64,000 nt of DNA from Methylobacterium terricola (GTDB lineage: Bacteria; Pseudomonadota; Alphaproteobacteria; Rhizobiales; Beijerinckiaceae), in NCBI RefSeq assembly GCF_006151805.1, contig NZ_VDDA01000001.1, forward strand, positions 248,001 to 312,000. The letters are read 5' to 3'. The notes under the pieces are model-generated. The model saw nothing but the letters and a program-made list of their open reading frames with translations. It ran no database searches and was not told the origin of the DNA. Position 1 is the first letter of the stretch. Each line of letters starts with the position of its first letter. Shown one piece after another: positions 27,467 to 36,206 of this stretch. A program made the translations under genes and the position numbers.

Positions 27467-28966
27467 ATGACCCAGATCATCCCCGACCTCGCCACCGGGA
27501 CCGACCCTGCTGCGCAGCGCGCCAGCAAGCTGGCGCAGATCACCGAAGCGTTCGGCAATCCGTTCCACGTTACCCAATTCGACAAGCGCGACAGCGCGGC
27601 GGCCCTGCACGCGCAGCACAAGGATCTGCCGGCCGGGGAGAAGACCGAGGTCCGAGCCGCCATCGCCGGGCGCGTGATGGCCATCCGCAACTCCGGCATG
27701 TTCCTCGACGTGCTGGATGACAGCGGGCGGTTGCAAGTCTTCCACCCGATCAAGGACGTGGCGCCCGAGGTGCGGACGCTATTGGGTCTGCTCGACCTCG
27801 GCGACATCGTCGGCGTGGAGGGCAGCCTGCGCCGCACGCCGCGCGGGGAGCTGACGCTGGATGCCGACCGTCTGGTGCTGCTCGCCAAGGCGCTGGAGAG
27901 CCCGCCGGAGAAGTATCACGGCCTCAAGGACGTCGATTTCCGTTACCGCCATCGCGAGCAGGACCTGGTCGCGACCGAGAAGAGCCGCCTCACGCTGCGC
28001 CGGCGCTCGCTGATCGTCCGTGCCATCCGCCGCGCGCTGGACGAGCGCGGCTTCCTGGAGGTGGAAACGCCGATCCTCCACGCCACGGCGGGCGGCGCCA
28101 TCGCCAAGCCCTTCCAGACCCATCACAACGCGCTGGACATTCCGCTTTCCTTGCGCATCGCCACGGAGCTGCATCTGAAGCGGCTCGTCATCGGTGGCCT
28201 GTCGGAGAAGGTCTACGAGATCGGCCGGTTGTTCCGCAACGAAGGGATTAGCCCGCGCCACAACCCGGAATTCACCACCATCGAGCTCTATCAGGCCTAC
28301 GTGGATTATGAGGAGATGATCCGCGTCACCGAGCTTCTGGTCTCGGAATCCTGCCGGGCGGTGCATAGCGGCACGACCTGCACGTTCGACGGCGTGACGC
28401 TCGACTTCACGCCGCCGTTCCGCCGCGCCTCCCTGTTCGACCTCATCGAGGAGCGCACGGGCGTCGATTTCCGCCTCATCGTCACGCGCGATGCCGTGGC
28501 GGCGGAAGCCGGGCGCCTCGGCGTCCCGGTCGATCCGGCGCACAATCGCGGGCAGATCATCGAAGCGGTGTTCGGCCACACGGTCGAGGCGACGCTGGTG
28601 CAGCCGACCCACGTGCTGGATCTCCCGAAGGAGATCTCGCCGCTCGCCAAGGCGTGGCCCGACCGGCCCGACGTCGCGCAGCGGTTCGAGACCTATTGCA
28701 ACGGCTGGGAGATCGCCAACGCTTATTCCGAGCTCAACGACCCGCGCGAGCAGCGCCGCAACTTCGAGGCGCAGGCGGCCCAGAAGGCGGCCGGCAACCC
28801 GGAAGCCCCCGGCATCGACGAGGAGTTCCTGAAGGCGATGAGCTTCGGCATGCCGCCGATGGGCGGGCTCGGCATCGGCATCGACCGGCTGGTGATGCTC
28901 CTCACCGACAGCCAGACCATCCGCGAGGTGATCGCCTTCCCGACGCTGCGGCCGCTTCGTCCCTGA
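27467..28966 (+). CDS. lysS: Lysyl-tRNA synthetase, class II
   Basis: A 499-residue enzyme that charges tRNA-Lys. The N-terminal OB-fold anticodon domain covers about 65-145 (AGRVMAIRNSGMFLDVLD). The class II core has motif 1 around RGFLEVETPIL, motif 2 FRNEGISPRHNPEFTTIEL and motif 3 GLGIGIDRLVMLL. Length and motifs are complete. The ATG at 27467 is preferred to an upstream ATG/GTG in the same frame. Many alphaproteobacteria rely on the unrelated class I LysRS, so this class II copy may be a second or replacing enzyme. Its GC content is slightly lower than that of the flanks. Confidence 0.93.
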   Translation: MTQIIPDLATGTDPAAQRASKLAQITEAFGNPFHVTQFDKRDSAAALHAQHKDLPAGEKTEVRAAIAGRVMAIRNSGMFLDVLDDSGRLQVFHPIKDVAPEVRTLLGLLDLGDIVGVEGSLRRTPRGELTLDADRLVLLAKALESPPEKYHGLKDVDFRYRHREQDLVATEKSRLTLRRRSLIVRAIRRALDERGFLEVETPILHATAGGAIAKPFQTHHNALDIPLSLRIATELHLKRLVIGGLSEKVYEIGRLFRNEGISPRHNPEFTTIELYQAYVDYEEMIRVTELLVSESCRAVHSGTTCTFDGVTLDFTPPFRRASLFDLIEERTGVDFRLIVTRDAVAAEAGRLGVPVDPAHNRGQIIEAVFGHTVEATLVQPTHVLDLPKEISPLAKAWPDRPDVAQRFETYCNGWEIANAYSELNDPREQRRNFEAQAAQKAAGNPEAPGIDEEFLKAMSFGMPPMGGLGIGIDRLVMLLTDSQTIREVIAFPTLRPLRP

Positions 28967-28979
28967 TCGGCGGCCGCGG

Positions 28980-29447
28980 TCAGCTCACGGCCCGCCGCCA
29001 GTATTCCAGGCTCCCCGGGTTCACCGGGGAGCCTGCCGCTTCGTTGAGGGTGAGGATATCCGCGTGAAAAGCCCTGGCCTCATCCAGCCCGGCGAGGTCG
29101 CGCAGGGCGGTGAGGATGCGGGTGATGCGCAGGTGGTTGTGGTCGAAGGCCGTGAGCCACCCGTCGGTCGCGGAATAGAACCTCAGCATCCGGTCGCGGG
29201 CGGCGAGGAGCCCGGCCCGGGCCGTCGGATCGGCCCGGATCGCCTCGGCCTCCGCGGCCCCGAGCACCGGTGCCCCCGGCACCGCCCGGCTCGCATCCCG
29301 GAGCGGGAACAGCCACTGGATGAAGTCGTGGACGCCCTCGATGCGGTCGTCGTCGAAGGCCAGCACCTCCGCGAGGCTGCGCCCGCGTCCGTCGCGCCCG
29401 TGGCCGGCCAGGAAGGCGTGGATCGGTCCCGCACTCGCCTCGGTCAT
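28980..29447 (-). CDS. OGFr-domain protein
   Basis: A 155-residue soluble protein matching the opioid growth factor receptor (OGFr) conserved region. The hallmark is EGVHDFIQWLFPLRDASR near residue 40, followed by the helical segment LLAARDRMLRFYSATDGW and RITRILTALRDLAGLDEARAFH. Bacterial members occur in several proteobacteria and have no established role; the vertebrate name does not imply receptor function. The start at 29445-29447 is backed by GGGGAGG 6 bases upstream. It converges on lysS with a 13-base gap. Confidence 0.8.
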   Translation of the reverse strand: MTEASAGPIHAFLAGHGRDGRGRSLAEVLAFDDDRIEGVHDFIQWLFPLRDASRAVPGAPVLGAAEAEAIRADPTARAGLLAARDRMLRFYSATDGWLTAFDHNHLRITRILTALRDLAGLDEARAFHADILTLNEAAGSPVNPGSLEYWRRAVS

Positions 29448-29497
29448 GGATGCCTCCCCGAAAAGCCCCATCAGGATAGGGCGGGGAGGCGCCGCCG

Positions 29498-30610
29498 TCA
29501 GGCCGCCGCCCGCCGCTCGGCCCGCGCCGCCTCCAGCGCCCGCACCCGCGGGATCACCTGCTCACCGAAATATCGCACCTCCTCCTGAAAGTGCAGGAAG
29601 CCCAGCAGCGCCAGGTCGGCGCCGGCATCCTTGAGCGCCAGGATGCGCTCGGCGATCTGGTCGGGCGTGCCGATCAGGTTCGTCCGGAAGCCGTCATTGT
29701 ACTGGACCAGATCCTCGAAGCCCGATTTCGCCCAGTTGCCCTCGCGCTCCGGCGAGGCGGCGCCGGCATTCTTGACCTCGTGCCCGAAGGCGCGCACGGC
29801 CTCGGGGTCGGCCTGCTCGATGATCTCGCGCAGGACGGCCCGGGCCTCCTCCTCGGTGTCGCGGGCGATCACGAAGGCGTTGACGCCGACCTTCACGCTG
29901 CGTCCCTCGGCATCCGCCTTGTGGCGGATGTCGTCGACCTGGGCCCGGATGTTCTCCGGGGTGTTGCCGTTGGTGAAGTACCAATCGGAGACGCGGGCCG
30001 CCATGTCCCGCGCCGCGCGCGACGAGCCGCCCTGAAAGATCTCAGGAAGGGGCTCGGCCGGCTTCGGCTTCAGGGTGTAGTTCGTGTAGCGGTAGAAGTC
30101 GCCGCGGAAGCTGAAATCGTCCTCGGTCCAGATCCCGCGCAAGCTGCGGATGAACTCCTCCGAGCGGCGGTAGCGCTCGTCGTGGTCGAGCCAGGGCTCG
30201 CCGATCGCCCGGAACTCGCCCGAGAACCAGCCGCTGACGATGTTGACGGCGATGCGCCCAGCCGTGAGCTGCGAGATCGTCGCCACTTGCTTGGCGGCGA
30301 GCGTCGGATTCCACGGCCCGGGCAGGAGCGCGGCGATGACCTTCAGGCGATCGGTGGCAGCCAGCAGTGCGTGGCTGAAGGCGACCGATTCGTGCTGGTA
30401 CTCGGCGCCGTAGCCGGCGGTGAAGCGGATCTGGGTCAGGGCGTAATCGAAGCCGGCTCGCTCGGCGATCCGCGCCAACTCGCGATTGTAATCGGCGTCC
30501 CAGGACGTGCGCTGGGGGATCTTGCTGATGACAAGGCCGCCGGAGACGTTCGGCACCCAGTAGGCGAAGCGGATCGGCTCAGGGGTCTGCTGCGCGGTTT
30601 TCTGCGTCAT
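29498..30610 (-). CDS. sfnG: FMNH2-dependent dimethyl sulfone monooxygenase
   Basis: A 370-residue luciferase-fold flavin monooxygenase. The N-terminus AYWVPNVSGGLVISKIPQRT and the block QIRFTAGYGAEYQHESVAFS are diagnostic of SfnG rather than of the alkanesulfonate monooxygenase SsuD. GRIAVNIVSGWFSGEF and FQGGSSRAARDMAA are shared family motifs. SfnG cleaves dimethyl sulfone to methanesulfinate and formaldehyde with reduced FMN, giving sulfur to the cell and, in a methylotroph, usable formaldehyde. The start at 30608-30610 has AGGA 7 bases upstream. An acyl-CoA dehydrogenase-like gene lies 188 bases upstream on the same strand; no flavin reductase is nearby. Confidence 0.88.
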   Translation of the reverse strand: MTQKTAQQTPEPIRFAYWVPNVSGGLVISKIPQRTSWDADYNRELARIAERAGFDYALTQIRFTAGYGAEYQHESVAFSHALLAATDRLKVIAALLPGPWNPTLAAKQVATISQLTAGRIAVNIVSGWFSGEFRAIGEPWLDHDERYRRSEEFIRSLRGIWTEDDFSFRGDFYRYTNYTLKPKPAEPLPEIFQGGSSRAARDMAARVSDWYFTNGNTPENIRAQVDDIRHKADAEGRSVKVGVNAFVIARDTEEEARAVLREIIEQADPEAVRAFGHEVKNAGAASPEREGNWAKSGFEDLVQYNDGFRTNLIGTPDQIAERILALKDAGADLALLGFLHFQEEVRYFGEQVIPRVRALEAARAERRAAA

Positions 30611-30798
30611 GGCGGATCCTCGCTCATCGATCATGAAGAAGAGCCGTCGCCGTCATAATCGAATGGCGCGGTTGATCTTCAGTATCGAAGGCCGTTTCCG
30701 CGCCGTCAAAAGCATCGTCATGCTTTTTTGCGGCCCGCGCGGGAAGCCCGTTCTCTCGAAGGCGCCTGCCGCGCGGACGATCTTTCTCGGATGCCCCG

Positions 30799-32049
30799 TC
30801 AGGCCTTCGGCCGCTCGCGGTTGCCGTACTGCGCCAGCTCCAGCCGGGCGATCGAGCGGTTATGGACCTCGTCCGGCCCGTCGGCGAGGCGCAGGGTCCG
30901 GATGCGGGCATAGGAATAAGCAAGGCCGGCATCGCTGCTGACCCCGGCGCCGCCATGGGCCTGGATCGCGTCGTCGATGATCTTCAGCGCCATGCGCGGC
31001 GCGGCGACCTTGATCATCGCGATCTCGAGCTTGGCGCCCTTGTTGCCGACCTTGTCCATCATGTCGGCCGCCTTGAGGCAGAGGAGGCGCGTCATCTCGA
31101 TGTCGGTGCGGGCCTCGCCGATGCGCTGCTCCCAGACCGAGTGGTCGGCGATGCGCTTGCCGAAGGCGACGCGGCCGAGGAGGCGCTTGGCCATCTTCTC
31201 CAGCGCCTCTTCCGCCACCCCGATGGTGCGCATGCAATGGTGGATGCGTCCCGGCCCGAGGCGGCCTTGCGCGATCTCGAAGCCGCGGCCCTCGCCGAGC
31301 AGCAGGTTCTCGGCCGGCACCCGGACGTCGTGCAAGATGACCTCGGCATGGCCGTGCGGCGCGTCGTCGTAGCCGAAGACCGGCAGCATCCGCACCACCT
31401 CGATCCCGGGCGTGTCGAGGGGCACGAGAATCTGCGATTGCTGCTGGTGCAGGGGCGCGCTGGTGTCGGTCTTGCCCATCACGATCGCGACGGCGCAGCG
31501 CGGATCGCCGACGCCGGACGACCACCACTTGCGGCCGCTGATGACGTAATGGTCGCCGTCGCGGCGGATCCGGGTCTCGATGTTGGTGGCGTCCGACGAC
31601 GCCACGTCCGGCTCGGTCATCAGGAAGGCGGAGCGGATCTCGCCCGCCATCAGGGGGGTGAGCCAGCGCTCCTTCTGCGCCTTGGTGCCGTAGCGGTGCA
31701 GCACCTCCATGTTGCCGGTATCGGGCGCCGAGCAGTTGAACACCTCGGAGGCCCACTGGATCCGGCCCATCTCCTCGGCACAGAGCGCGTAGTCGAGGTT
31801 GGTGAGCCCGGCGCCGCGGAAATCGCCGTCGTCATGCTCGGGGGAGGGGGGCAGGAACAGGTTCCACAGCCCCGCCTCCCGGGCCTTGGGCTTGAGCCGC
31901 TCGATCACCGGCACCGGCTGCCAGCGGTCGGTGCCGAAGGCCTCCATCTCGGCCTTGTAGGTCGGCACCATGGGGCGGACATGCTCGTCCATGAAGGCCC
32001 GGACCCGGTCGCGCCAGTGGCGCTGCCGCTCGGAGAGGGTGAAGTCCAT
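30799..32049 (-). CDS. Acyl-CoA dehydrogenase, ACAD10/11 type
   Basis: A 416-residue flavoprotein. It begins [20 protein letters not shown] and has the FAD-site sequences [16 protein letters not shown] and [16 protein letters not shown]. The C-terminal [20 protein letters not shown], with Asp-Glu at the base position, is typical of the ACAD10/11 group acting on long, branched or hydroxylated acyl-CoAs. A good ribosome binding site, GGGAGGA, lies 6-7 bases before the ATG at 32047-32049. It could be cotranscribed with sfnG, where some sfn clusters also have acyl-CoA dehydrogenase-like genes; that link is inference only. Confidence 0.88.
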   Translation of the reverse strand: MDFTLSERQRHWRDRVRAFMDEHVRPMVPTYKAEMEAFGTDRWQPVPVIERLKPKAREAGLWNLFLPPSPEHDDGDFRGAGLTNLDYALCAEEMGRIQWASEVFNCSAPDTGNMEVLHRYGTKAQKERWLTPLMAGEIRSAFLMTEPDVASSDATNIETRIRRDGDHYVISGRKWWSSGVGDPRCAVAIVMGKTDTSAPLHQQQSQILVPLDTPGIEVVRMLPVFGYDDAPHGHAEVILHDVRVPAENLLLGEGRGFEIAQGRLGPGRIHHCMRTIGVAEEALEKMAKRLLGRVAFGKRIADHSVWEQRIGEARTDIEMTRLLCLKAADMMDKVGNKGAKLEIAMIKVAAPRMALKIIDDAIQAHGGAGVSSDAGLAYSYARIRTLRLADGPDEVHNRSIARLELAQYGNRERPKA

Positions 32050-32228
32050 GCGAATCCTCCCGTCGCCGGGGTCTCGCGCCCCGGCATCCCGGGGGAGCCT
32101 AGCGCCAACCGGCGTTGAGCAAAACCGCCTTTTCGAAAGGGACGGGGCACATGCGCCGTGCCGGCGCCGTACCGGGCTTTCGAATGGAGCGGCTGAGCAG
32201 GATCTGCGCGAACAGCCCCACCGCCCCG

Positions 32229-32268
32229 GGTCATCCCGGGGTTCGCCGAAGGCGAGAGCCCGGGATCC
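32229..32268 (+). repeat. REP-like repeat, family A copy 2 (left arm)
   Basis: GGTCATCCCGGGGTTCGCCG followed by an AGCCCGGGATCC end, the family A consensus in plus orientation. Paired with the inverted copy 66 bases to the right. Confidence 0.6.
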
Positions 32269-32334
32269 AGAACCGCAGGCGGGGCCGAACCGGGCGGCAC
32301 GCGGCGCACCTGACCTCGAACCACCTCAGTGCCT

Positions 32335-32369
32335 GGATTCGGGCTCCGCTGCGCGGCCCCGGAATGACC
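32335..32369 (-). repeat. REP-like repeat, family A copy 2 (right arm)
   Basis: Reverse-oriented copy: GGATTCGGGCTCCGCTGCGC followed by GGCCCCGGAATGACC. With the left arm it forms a BIME-like inverted pair just after the alr stop. Confidence 0.6.
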
Positions 32370-32378
32370 AGGAGGGCA

Positions 32379-33473
32379 TCAGTCCCGATACACCCGCTCG
32401 TAGCGCCGCCCGAGACCGGTCAGGATCTCGTAGCCGATCGTGCCGGCATTGCGCCCGACCGTGTCGAGGTCGAGGCCATCGCCGATCAGCGTCGCGGGCG
32501 CGCCGCGGCGCAGGACCTCCTCCGGCGCCCCGGTGACGTCGAGGATGATGAGGTCCATCGAGACGTTGCCGGCGAAGGGGCAGCGCACGCCGCCGACTAC
32601 GGCCTCGCCGCGGCCGGTCGAGGATCGCGGGTAGCCGTCGGCATAGCCGAGGGACAGGGTGGCGAGGCGCCGGGGGCCGCGGGCGGTCCAGCGGGCGTTG
32701 TAGCCGGCGGTGGCGCCGGCATCGACGTCGCGGACCTGCAGGATGCCGGCTTCCAGCCGCACCACCGGGCGCATCGGGTTGCCGCGGCCGGGCCGCGGGT
32801 TGCCGCCATAGAGGGCGTAGCCCGGCCGCGCCAGGTCGGCGCGGCAGGAGGCGAGGAAATCGCCCGAGGAATTGGCGAGCGAGGCCCTCAGATGCGGATA
32901 GGCGGCGCGCACCCGGTCGAACTCCGACGCCTGGTGGTCGGTGAGGGGATCGTGCTCGACCTCGGCGCTGACGAGGTGGCTCATCAGCAGGTCGAGGCCG
33001 GCCTCCGCCATCATCGGGTCGCTGGCGAGCGCCAGGGCTTCGGGCACCGAGAGGCCGAGGCGGTTCATGCCGGTATCGACATGGAGCGCCGCCGGGCGCA
33101 TCCCCCCGGCGCGGTTGCGTGCGGCCCACTCGGCGACCTCCTCGCGCGATCCGAGCACCGGCCGGAGATCGGCGTCCCGGTAGGCCTGCGCGGTCCCCGG
33201 CGGGAAGCCATTGAGCACGTAGATCGCCGCCTCGGGCGCCGCCTTGCGGGCGGTGAGCCCTTCCGACAGGTGGGCGACGAAGAAGGTGCGGCAGCCCTCC
33301 GCCCACAGGGCCGGCGCGGCCCGGGCGATCCCGCACCCATAGGCATCGGCCTTGATGACCGCGGCGGTCTCCGGGCACTCCGCCACGTCGGCGAGGTGCC
33401 GCCAGTTCGCCCGCAGGGCCGCGAGGTCGATGGTGAGGCGGCCGCCGTGGCCGATCGGATGGGACTCGGTCAT
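32379..33473 (-). CDS. alr: Alanine racemase
   Basis: A 364-residue PLP enzyme converting L- to D-alanine for peptidoglycan. Lys41 in AVIKADAYGCG binds PLP and Tyr258 in ATAGYNARW is the second catalytic base. Other family blocks are HVDTGMNRLGL, PGYALYGGNPRP and the C-terminal GNVSMDLIILDVT. The start at 33471-33473 has GAGGAG 8 bases upstream; the frame is open 16 codons further but lacks that signal. Its place downstream of dnaB is the common alphaproteobacterial order rplI-dnaB-alr. Repeat pairs separate it from both neighbours, so it probably has its own promoter. Confidence 0.93.
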   Translation of the reverse strand: MTESHPIGHGGRLTIDLAALRANWRHLADVAECPETAAVIKADAYGCGIARAAPALWAEGCRTFFVAHLSEGLTARKAAPEAAIYVLNGFPPGTAQAYRDADLRPVLGSREEVAEWAARNRAGGMRPAALHVDTGMNRLGLSVPEALALASDPMMAEAGLDLLMSHLVSAEVEHDPLTDHQASEFDRVRAAYPHLRASLANSSGDFLASCRADLARPGYALYGGNPRPGRGNPMRPVVRLEAGILQVRDVDAGATAGYNARWTARGPRRLATLSLGYADGYPRSSTGRGEAVVGGVRCPFAGNVSMDLIILDVTGAPEEVLRRGAPATLIGDGLDLDTVGRNAGTIGYEILTGLGRRYERVYRD

Positions 33474-33596
33474 GATCTCGCTCCTCGGCTCCGGTCTACC
33501 CCCCGAAAGGTGGGGAGCCAAGGGGCTGGCGGCGGGCCAAGTGACCTTAAGTCAGGCTGCCGATCTTCTTGGGTGCTGCGACCGATCCCACATCGT

Positions 33597-33631
33597 GTCA
33601 GCCCGGGGCTGCGCAGCGGAACCCGGGATCC
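33597..33631 (+). repeat. REP-like repeat, family A copy 3 (left arm)
   Basis: GTCAGCCCGGGGCTGCGCAG, then GGAACCCGGGATCC. Same orientation as the copy at 32229. Confidence 0.6.
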
Positions 33632-33700
33632 AGACACCCGGGTGTGGAGGGACGGGGCCGGGAGCGTTCCTCTCGGCTCCCCAAAACCTGCGGACCCGCA

Positions 33701-33735
33701 AGCCCGGGCCCCGCTGTCGCGGCCCCGGAATGACG
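33701..33735 (-). repeat. REP-like repeat, family A copy 3 (right arm)
   Basis: Reverse-oriented partner, AGCCCGGGCCCCGCTGTCGC then GGCCCCGGAATGACG. Spacing to the left arm (about 70 bases) matches the other pairs. Confidence 0.6.
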
Positions 33736-33775
33736 CGGGGGGGGGGCAGTGCGGAGGCGGGGGGCCGAACGGTTG

Positions 33776-35263
33776 TCAGTGCGTATCCGGCAGCCGGTCG
33801 CCCTGCGCCAGGTTCGAGAACCGGGTGATCTCGGCGTCGAACTGCAGCTCGACGGTACCGGTGGGGCCGTGGCGCTGCTTGCCCAGGATCACCTCGGCCT
33901 TGCCGTAGACGCGATTCATCTCGGCTTCCCAGGTGAAGAACTCCTCCGTACCCTCGCGCGGCTTCTTGTTCTTGACGTAGTATTCCTCGCGGAACACGAA
34001 CATCACCACGTCGGCGTCCTGCTCGATCGAGCCCGATTCGCGCAGGTCCGAGAGCTGCGGCCGCTTGTCGTCGCGGGCCTCGACCTGGCGCGAGAGCTGC
34101 GACAGGGCGATGATCGGCACCGCCAGCTCCTTGGCGAGCGCCTTCATGCCGGTGGTGATCTCGGTCATCTCCTGCACCCGGTTGTCGCCCTTCTTGGACG
34201 AGCCCGACAGGAGCTGGAGGTAGTCGACCACGAGCAGGTCGAGGCCGCGCTGGCGCTTGAGCCGGCGGGCCCGCGCCGCGAGCTGGGCGATCGAGATGCC
34301 GCCGGTCTGGTCGATGTAGAACGGGATCGTCTGCATGTCCCGGGCGGCGTCGGTGATCTTGTAGAATTCCTCGGGCCGGATGTCGCCGCGGCGGATCTTG
34401 TAGGAGGCGACGCCGGATTGCTCGGCGATGATGCGGGTGGCGAGCTGCTCGGCCGACATCTCGAGCGAGAAGAAGCCGACGATGCCGCCGTTCTTGGTCG
34501 CGATCGAGCCGTCGGGCTGCTTCTCGCCGACGTAAGCTTTCGCGATGTTGAACGCGATGTTGGTGGCGAGCGAGGTCTTGCCCATGCCCGGGCGACCGGC
34601 GAGGATGATCAGGTCCGAGGCCTGCAGGCCGCCCATCTTGGCGTCGAGGTCGGACAGGCCGGTGGCGATGCCCGAGAGCCGCCCCTCGCGCTGGTAGGCC
34701 TTGGCCGCCATGTCGACCGCCGCCGTCAGGGCGTCGGAGAATTTCTGGAAGCCGCCGTCGTACTTGCCGGTCTCGGCGAGCTCGTAGAGCCGGCGCTCCG
34801 TCGCCTCGATCTGCTCGCGCGGCGAGGTCTCGACCGGGGCCTCGTAGGCGCCGTTGACCAGGTCCTCGCCGATGGTGATCAGGCGTCGGCGCAAGGCCAG
34901 GTCGTAGATCGTGCGGCCGTAATGCTCGGAATTGATGACCGTCGTCGCCTCGGCGGCGAGCCGCGCGAGGTACTGGCCGACCGTGAGGCCGCCGAGATCG
35001 GCGTCGCCGAGATAGGTCTTGAGGGTGATCGGGCTCGCGAGCTTGCCGGCCTTGATCAGCGTGATCGACACCTCGTAGATCCGCCGGTGCACCTCCTCCA
35101 TGAAGTGCTCGGGCAGCAGGAAGTCCGACACCCGGTAGAACGCGTCGTTGTTGACCAGGATCGCGCCGAGCAGCGCCTGCTCGGCGTCGATGTTGTGCGG
35201 CGCGACGCGGTATTCCTGCTGCACGGGCTCGAGATTCGCCGTCAGGGTGCTGGGAATGGCCAT
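33776..35263 (-). CDS. dnaB: Replicative DNA helicase DnaB
   Basis: A 495-residue hexameric helicase that unwinds DNA at the replication fork. The N-terminal primase-binding domain starts at APHNIDAEQALLGAILVNN. The RecA-like core has Walker A (GRPGMGKTS), GFFSLEMSAEQLATRI, Walker B (LLVVDYLQLLSG), the sensor SQLSRQVEARDDKRPQLSDL, and the C-terminal KQRHGPTGTVELQF. No intein interrupts it. The ATG at 35261-35263 is preceded by GGAG. It follows the rpsF-rplI operon on the same strand but is separated by a terminator-like hairpin. Confidence 0.96.
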   Translation of the reverse strand: MAIPSTLTANLEPVQQEYRVAPHNIDAEQALLGAILVNNDAFYRVSDFLLPEHFMEEVHRRIYEVSITLIKAGKLASPITLKTYLGDADLGGLTVGQYLARLAAEATTVINSEHYGRTIYDLALRRRLITIGEDLVNGAYEAPVETSPREQIEATERRLYELAETGKYDGGFQKFSDALTAAVDMAAKAYQREGRLSGIATGLSDLDAKMGGLQASDLIILAGRPGMGKTSLATNIAFNIAKAYVGEKQPDGSIATKNGGIVGFFSLEMSAEQLATRIIAEQSGVASYKIRRGDIRPEEFYKITDAARDMQTIPFYIDQTGGISIAQLAARARRLKRQRGLDLLVVDYLQLLSGSSKKGDNRVQEMTEITTGMKALAKELAVPIIALSQLSRQVEARDDKRPQLSDLRESGSIEQDADVVMFVFREEYYVKNKKPREGTEEFFTWEAEMNRVYGKAEVILGKQRHGPTGTVELQFDAEITRFSNLAQGDRLPDTH

Positions 35264-35386
35264 CCGGCGGGGCTCCGGGCGAGAGGGGGGACGAGGTGTC
35301 AGATCAACGATGCGGCGGCGACCATCGCACCGCTATCGTTGACCAAACCTTGACCGAAGCACGGCGAAGTGGGGTCTGAAACGAGA

Positions 35387-35418
35387 GCGGGGCCCGCGAC
35401 TCACGTCGCGGACCCCGC
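35387..35418 (-). terminator. Terminator hairpin after rplI
   Basis: A 14-base stem (35387-35400 with 35405-35418, one mismatch) with a 4-base loop, followed on the minus strand by TCTCGTTTC. It lies about 95 bases past the rplI stop and would end the rpsF-rpsR-DUF2232-rplI transcript before dnaB. A second, imperfect inverted repeat (GGGAACAAG.../...CTTGTCCCC) spans 35438-35473. Confidence 0.6.
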
Positions 35419-35513
35419 CATGCTGGAACAAAATGGGAACAAGTCAAGCCCGGTTCCGGGGCTTGTCCCCGCTGTCCCTGCTGTCCCACCCCGGGGGCGA
35501 GGCAGCGTGTGGA

Positions 35514-36086
35514 TTATCCGCGGTCGTCCGCATCCGGGCCGGCCTCGGCCAGGGCGGCACCGACCTCGAGGCCGAGGTCGTCGAGGTTGAACTCCTCGCG
35601 GGTGGTGGTCGACTCGCCGCGGGCCTGGCGCTCGGCCTCCTCGGGGCTGCGGGCGACGTTCACGATCACGCTGACCTCGACCTCGGGGTGCAGCACCACC
35701 GGGACGGTGTGCAGGCCGAGCGTCTTGATCGGCTGCGCGATGTTGAACTGGTCGCGGTTGATGGTGAAGCCCTCCTGGGTCACCACCTCGGCGAGGTCGC
35801 GCGGGGAGACCGAGCCGTAGAGCACGCCGGACTCGCCGGCCTGGCGGATCAGCGCGAAGCTCTTGCCGTTGAGGGACTCGCCGACCTTCTCGGCCTCGGC
35901 GCGGCGCTCGAGGTTGCGGGCCTCGAGCTGGGCGCGCTGGTCCTCGAAGCGCTTCTTGTTGCCCTCGGTGGCGCGCAGGGCCTTGCCGCGGGCGAGGAGG
36001 AAGTTGCGGGCGAAGCCCGGCCGCACCTTCACGGTCTCGCCCATCTGGCCGAGCTTGGCCACGCGCTCGAGCAGGATCACTTCCAT
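35514..36086 (-). CDS. rplI: 50S ribosomal protein L9
   Basis: A 190-residue protein (E. coli L9 has 149; the longer acidic tail is usual in alphaproteobacteria). The N-terminal rRNA-binding domain reads [20 protein letters not shown] with the signature [17 protein letters not shown], followed by the long connecting helix rich in Arg/Glu and a C-terminal domain ([14 protein letters not shown]). It is the last gene of the rpsF-rpsR-DUF2232-rplI operon. The acidic tail after about residue 150 is disordered. Confidence 0.96.
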   Translation of the reverse strand: MEVILLERVAKLGQMGETVKVRPGFARNFLLARGKALRATEGNKKRFEDQRAQLEARNLERRAEAEKVGESLNGKSFALIRQAGESGVLYGSVSPRDLAEVVTQEGFTINRDQFNIAQPIKTLGLHTVPVVLHPEVEVSVIVNVARSPEEAERQARGESTTTREEFNLDDLGLEVGAALAEAGPDADDRG

Positions 36087-36206
36087 GGTCGTCGTCCTTT
36101 GCTGTGAGGCCGGTCGGCCCCGGGTTGGTGATGGCGGAATGGTCCGCCGTCGGGGAACCGGATCGCCTGGGCGACCCGGGGATCTCGTGTCAGGCCACCG
36201 GCGGGA

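Larger units (their letters stand above)
32050..32378. other. Intergenic region filled by an inverted repeat pair
   Basis: About 330 bases between the acyl-CoA dehydrogenase start and the alr stop. Most of it is taken by the REP-like pair at 32229-32268 and 32335-32369. The part next to the dehydrogenase should hold its promoter; no specific motif was recognised. Confidence 0.45.
33474..33775. other. Intergenic region with a second inverted repeat pair
   Basis: About 300 bases between the alr start and the dnaB stop. It contains the REP-like arms at 33597-33631 and 33701-33735. A G-run (about 33737-33745) follows the right arm. The alr promoter should lie near 33500-33590. Confidence 0.45.
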
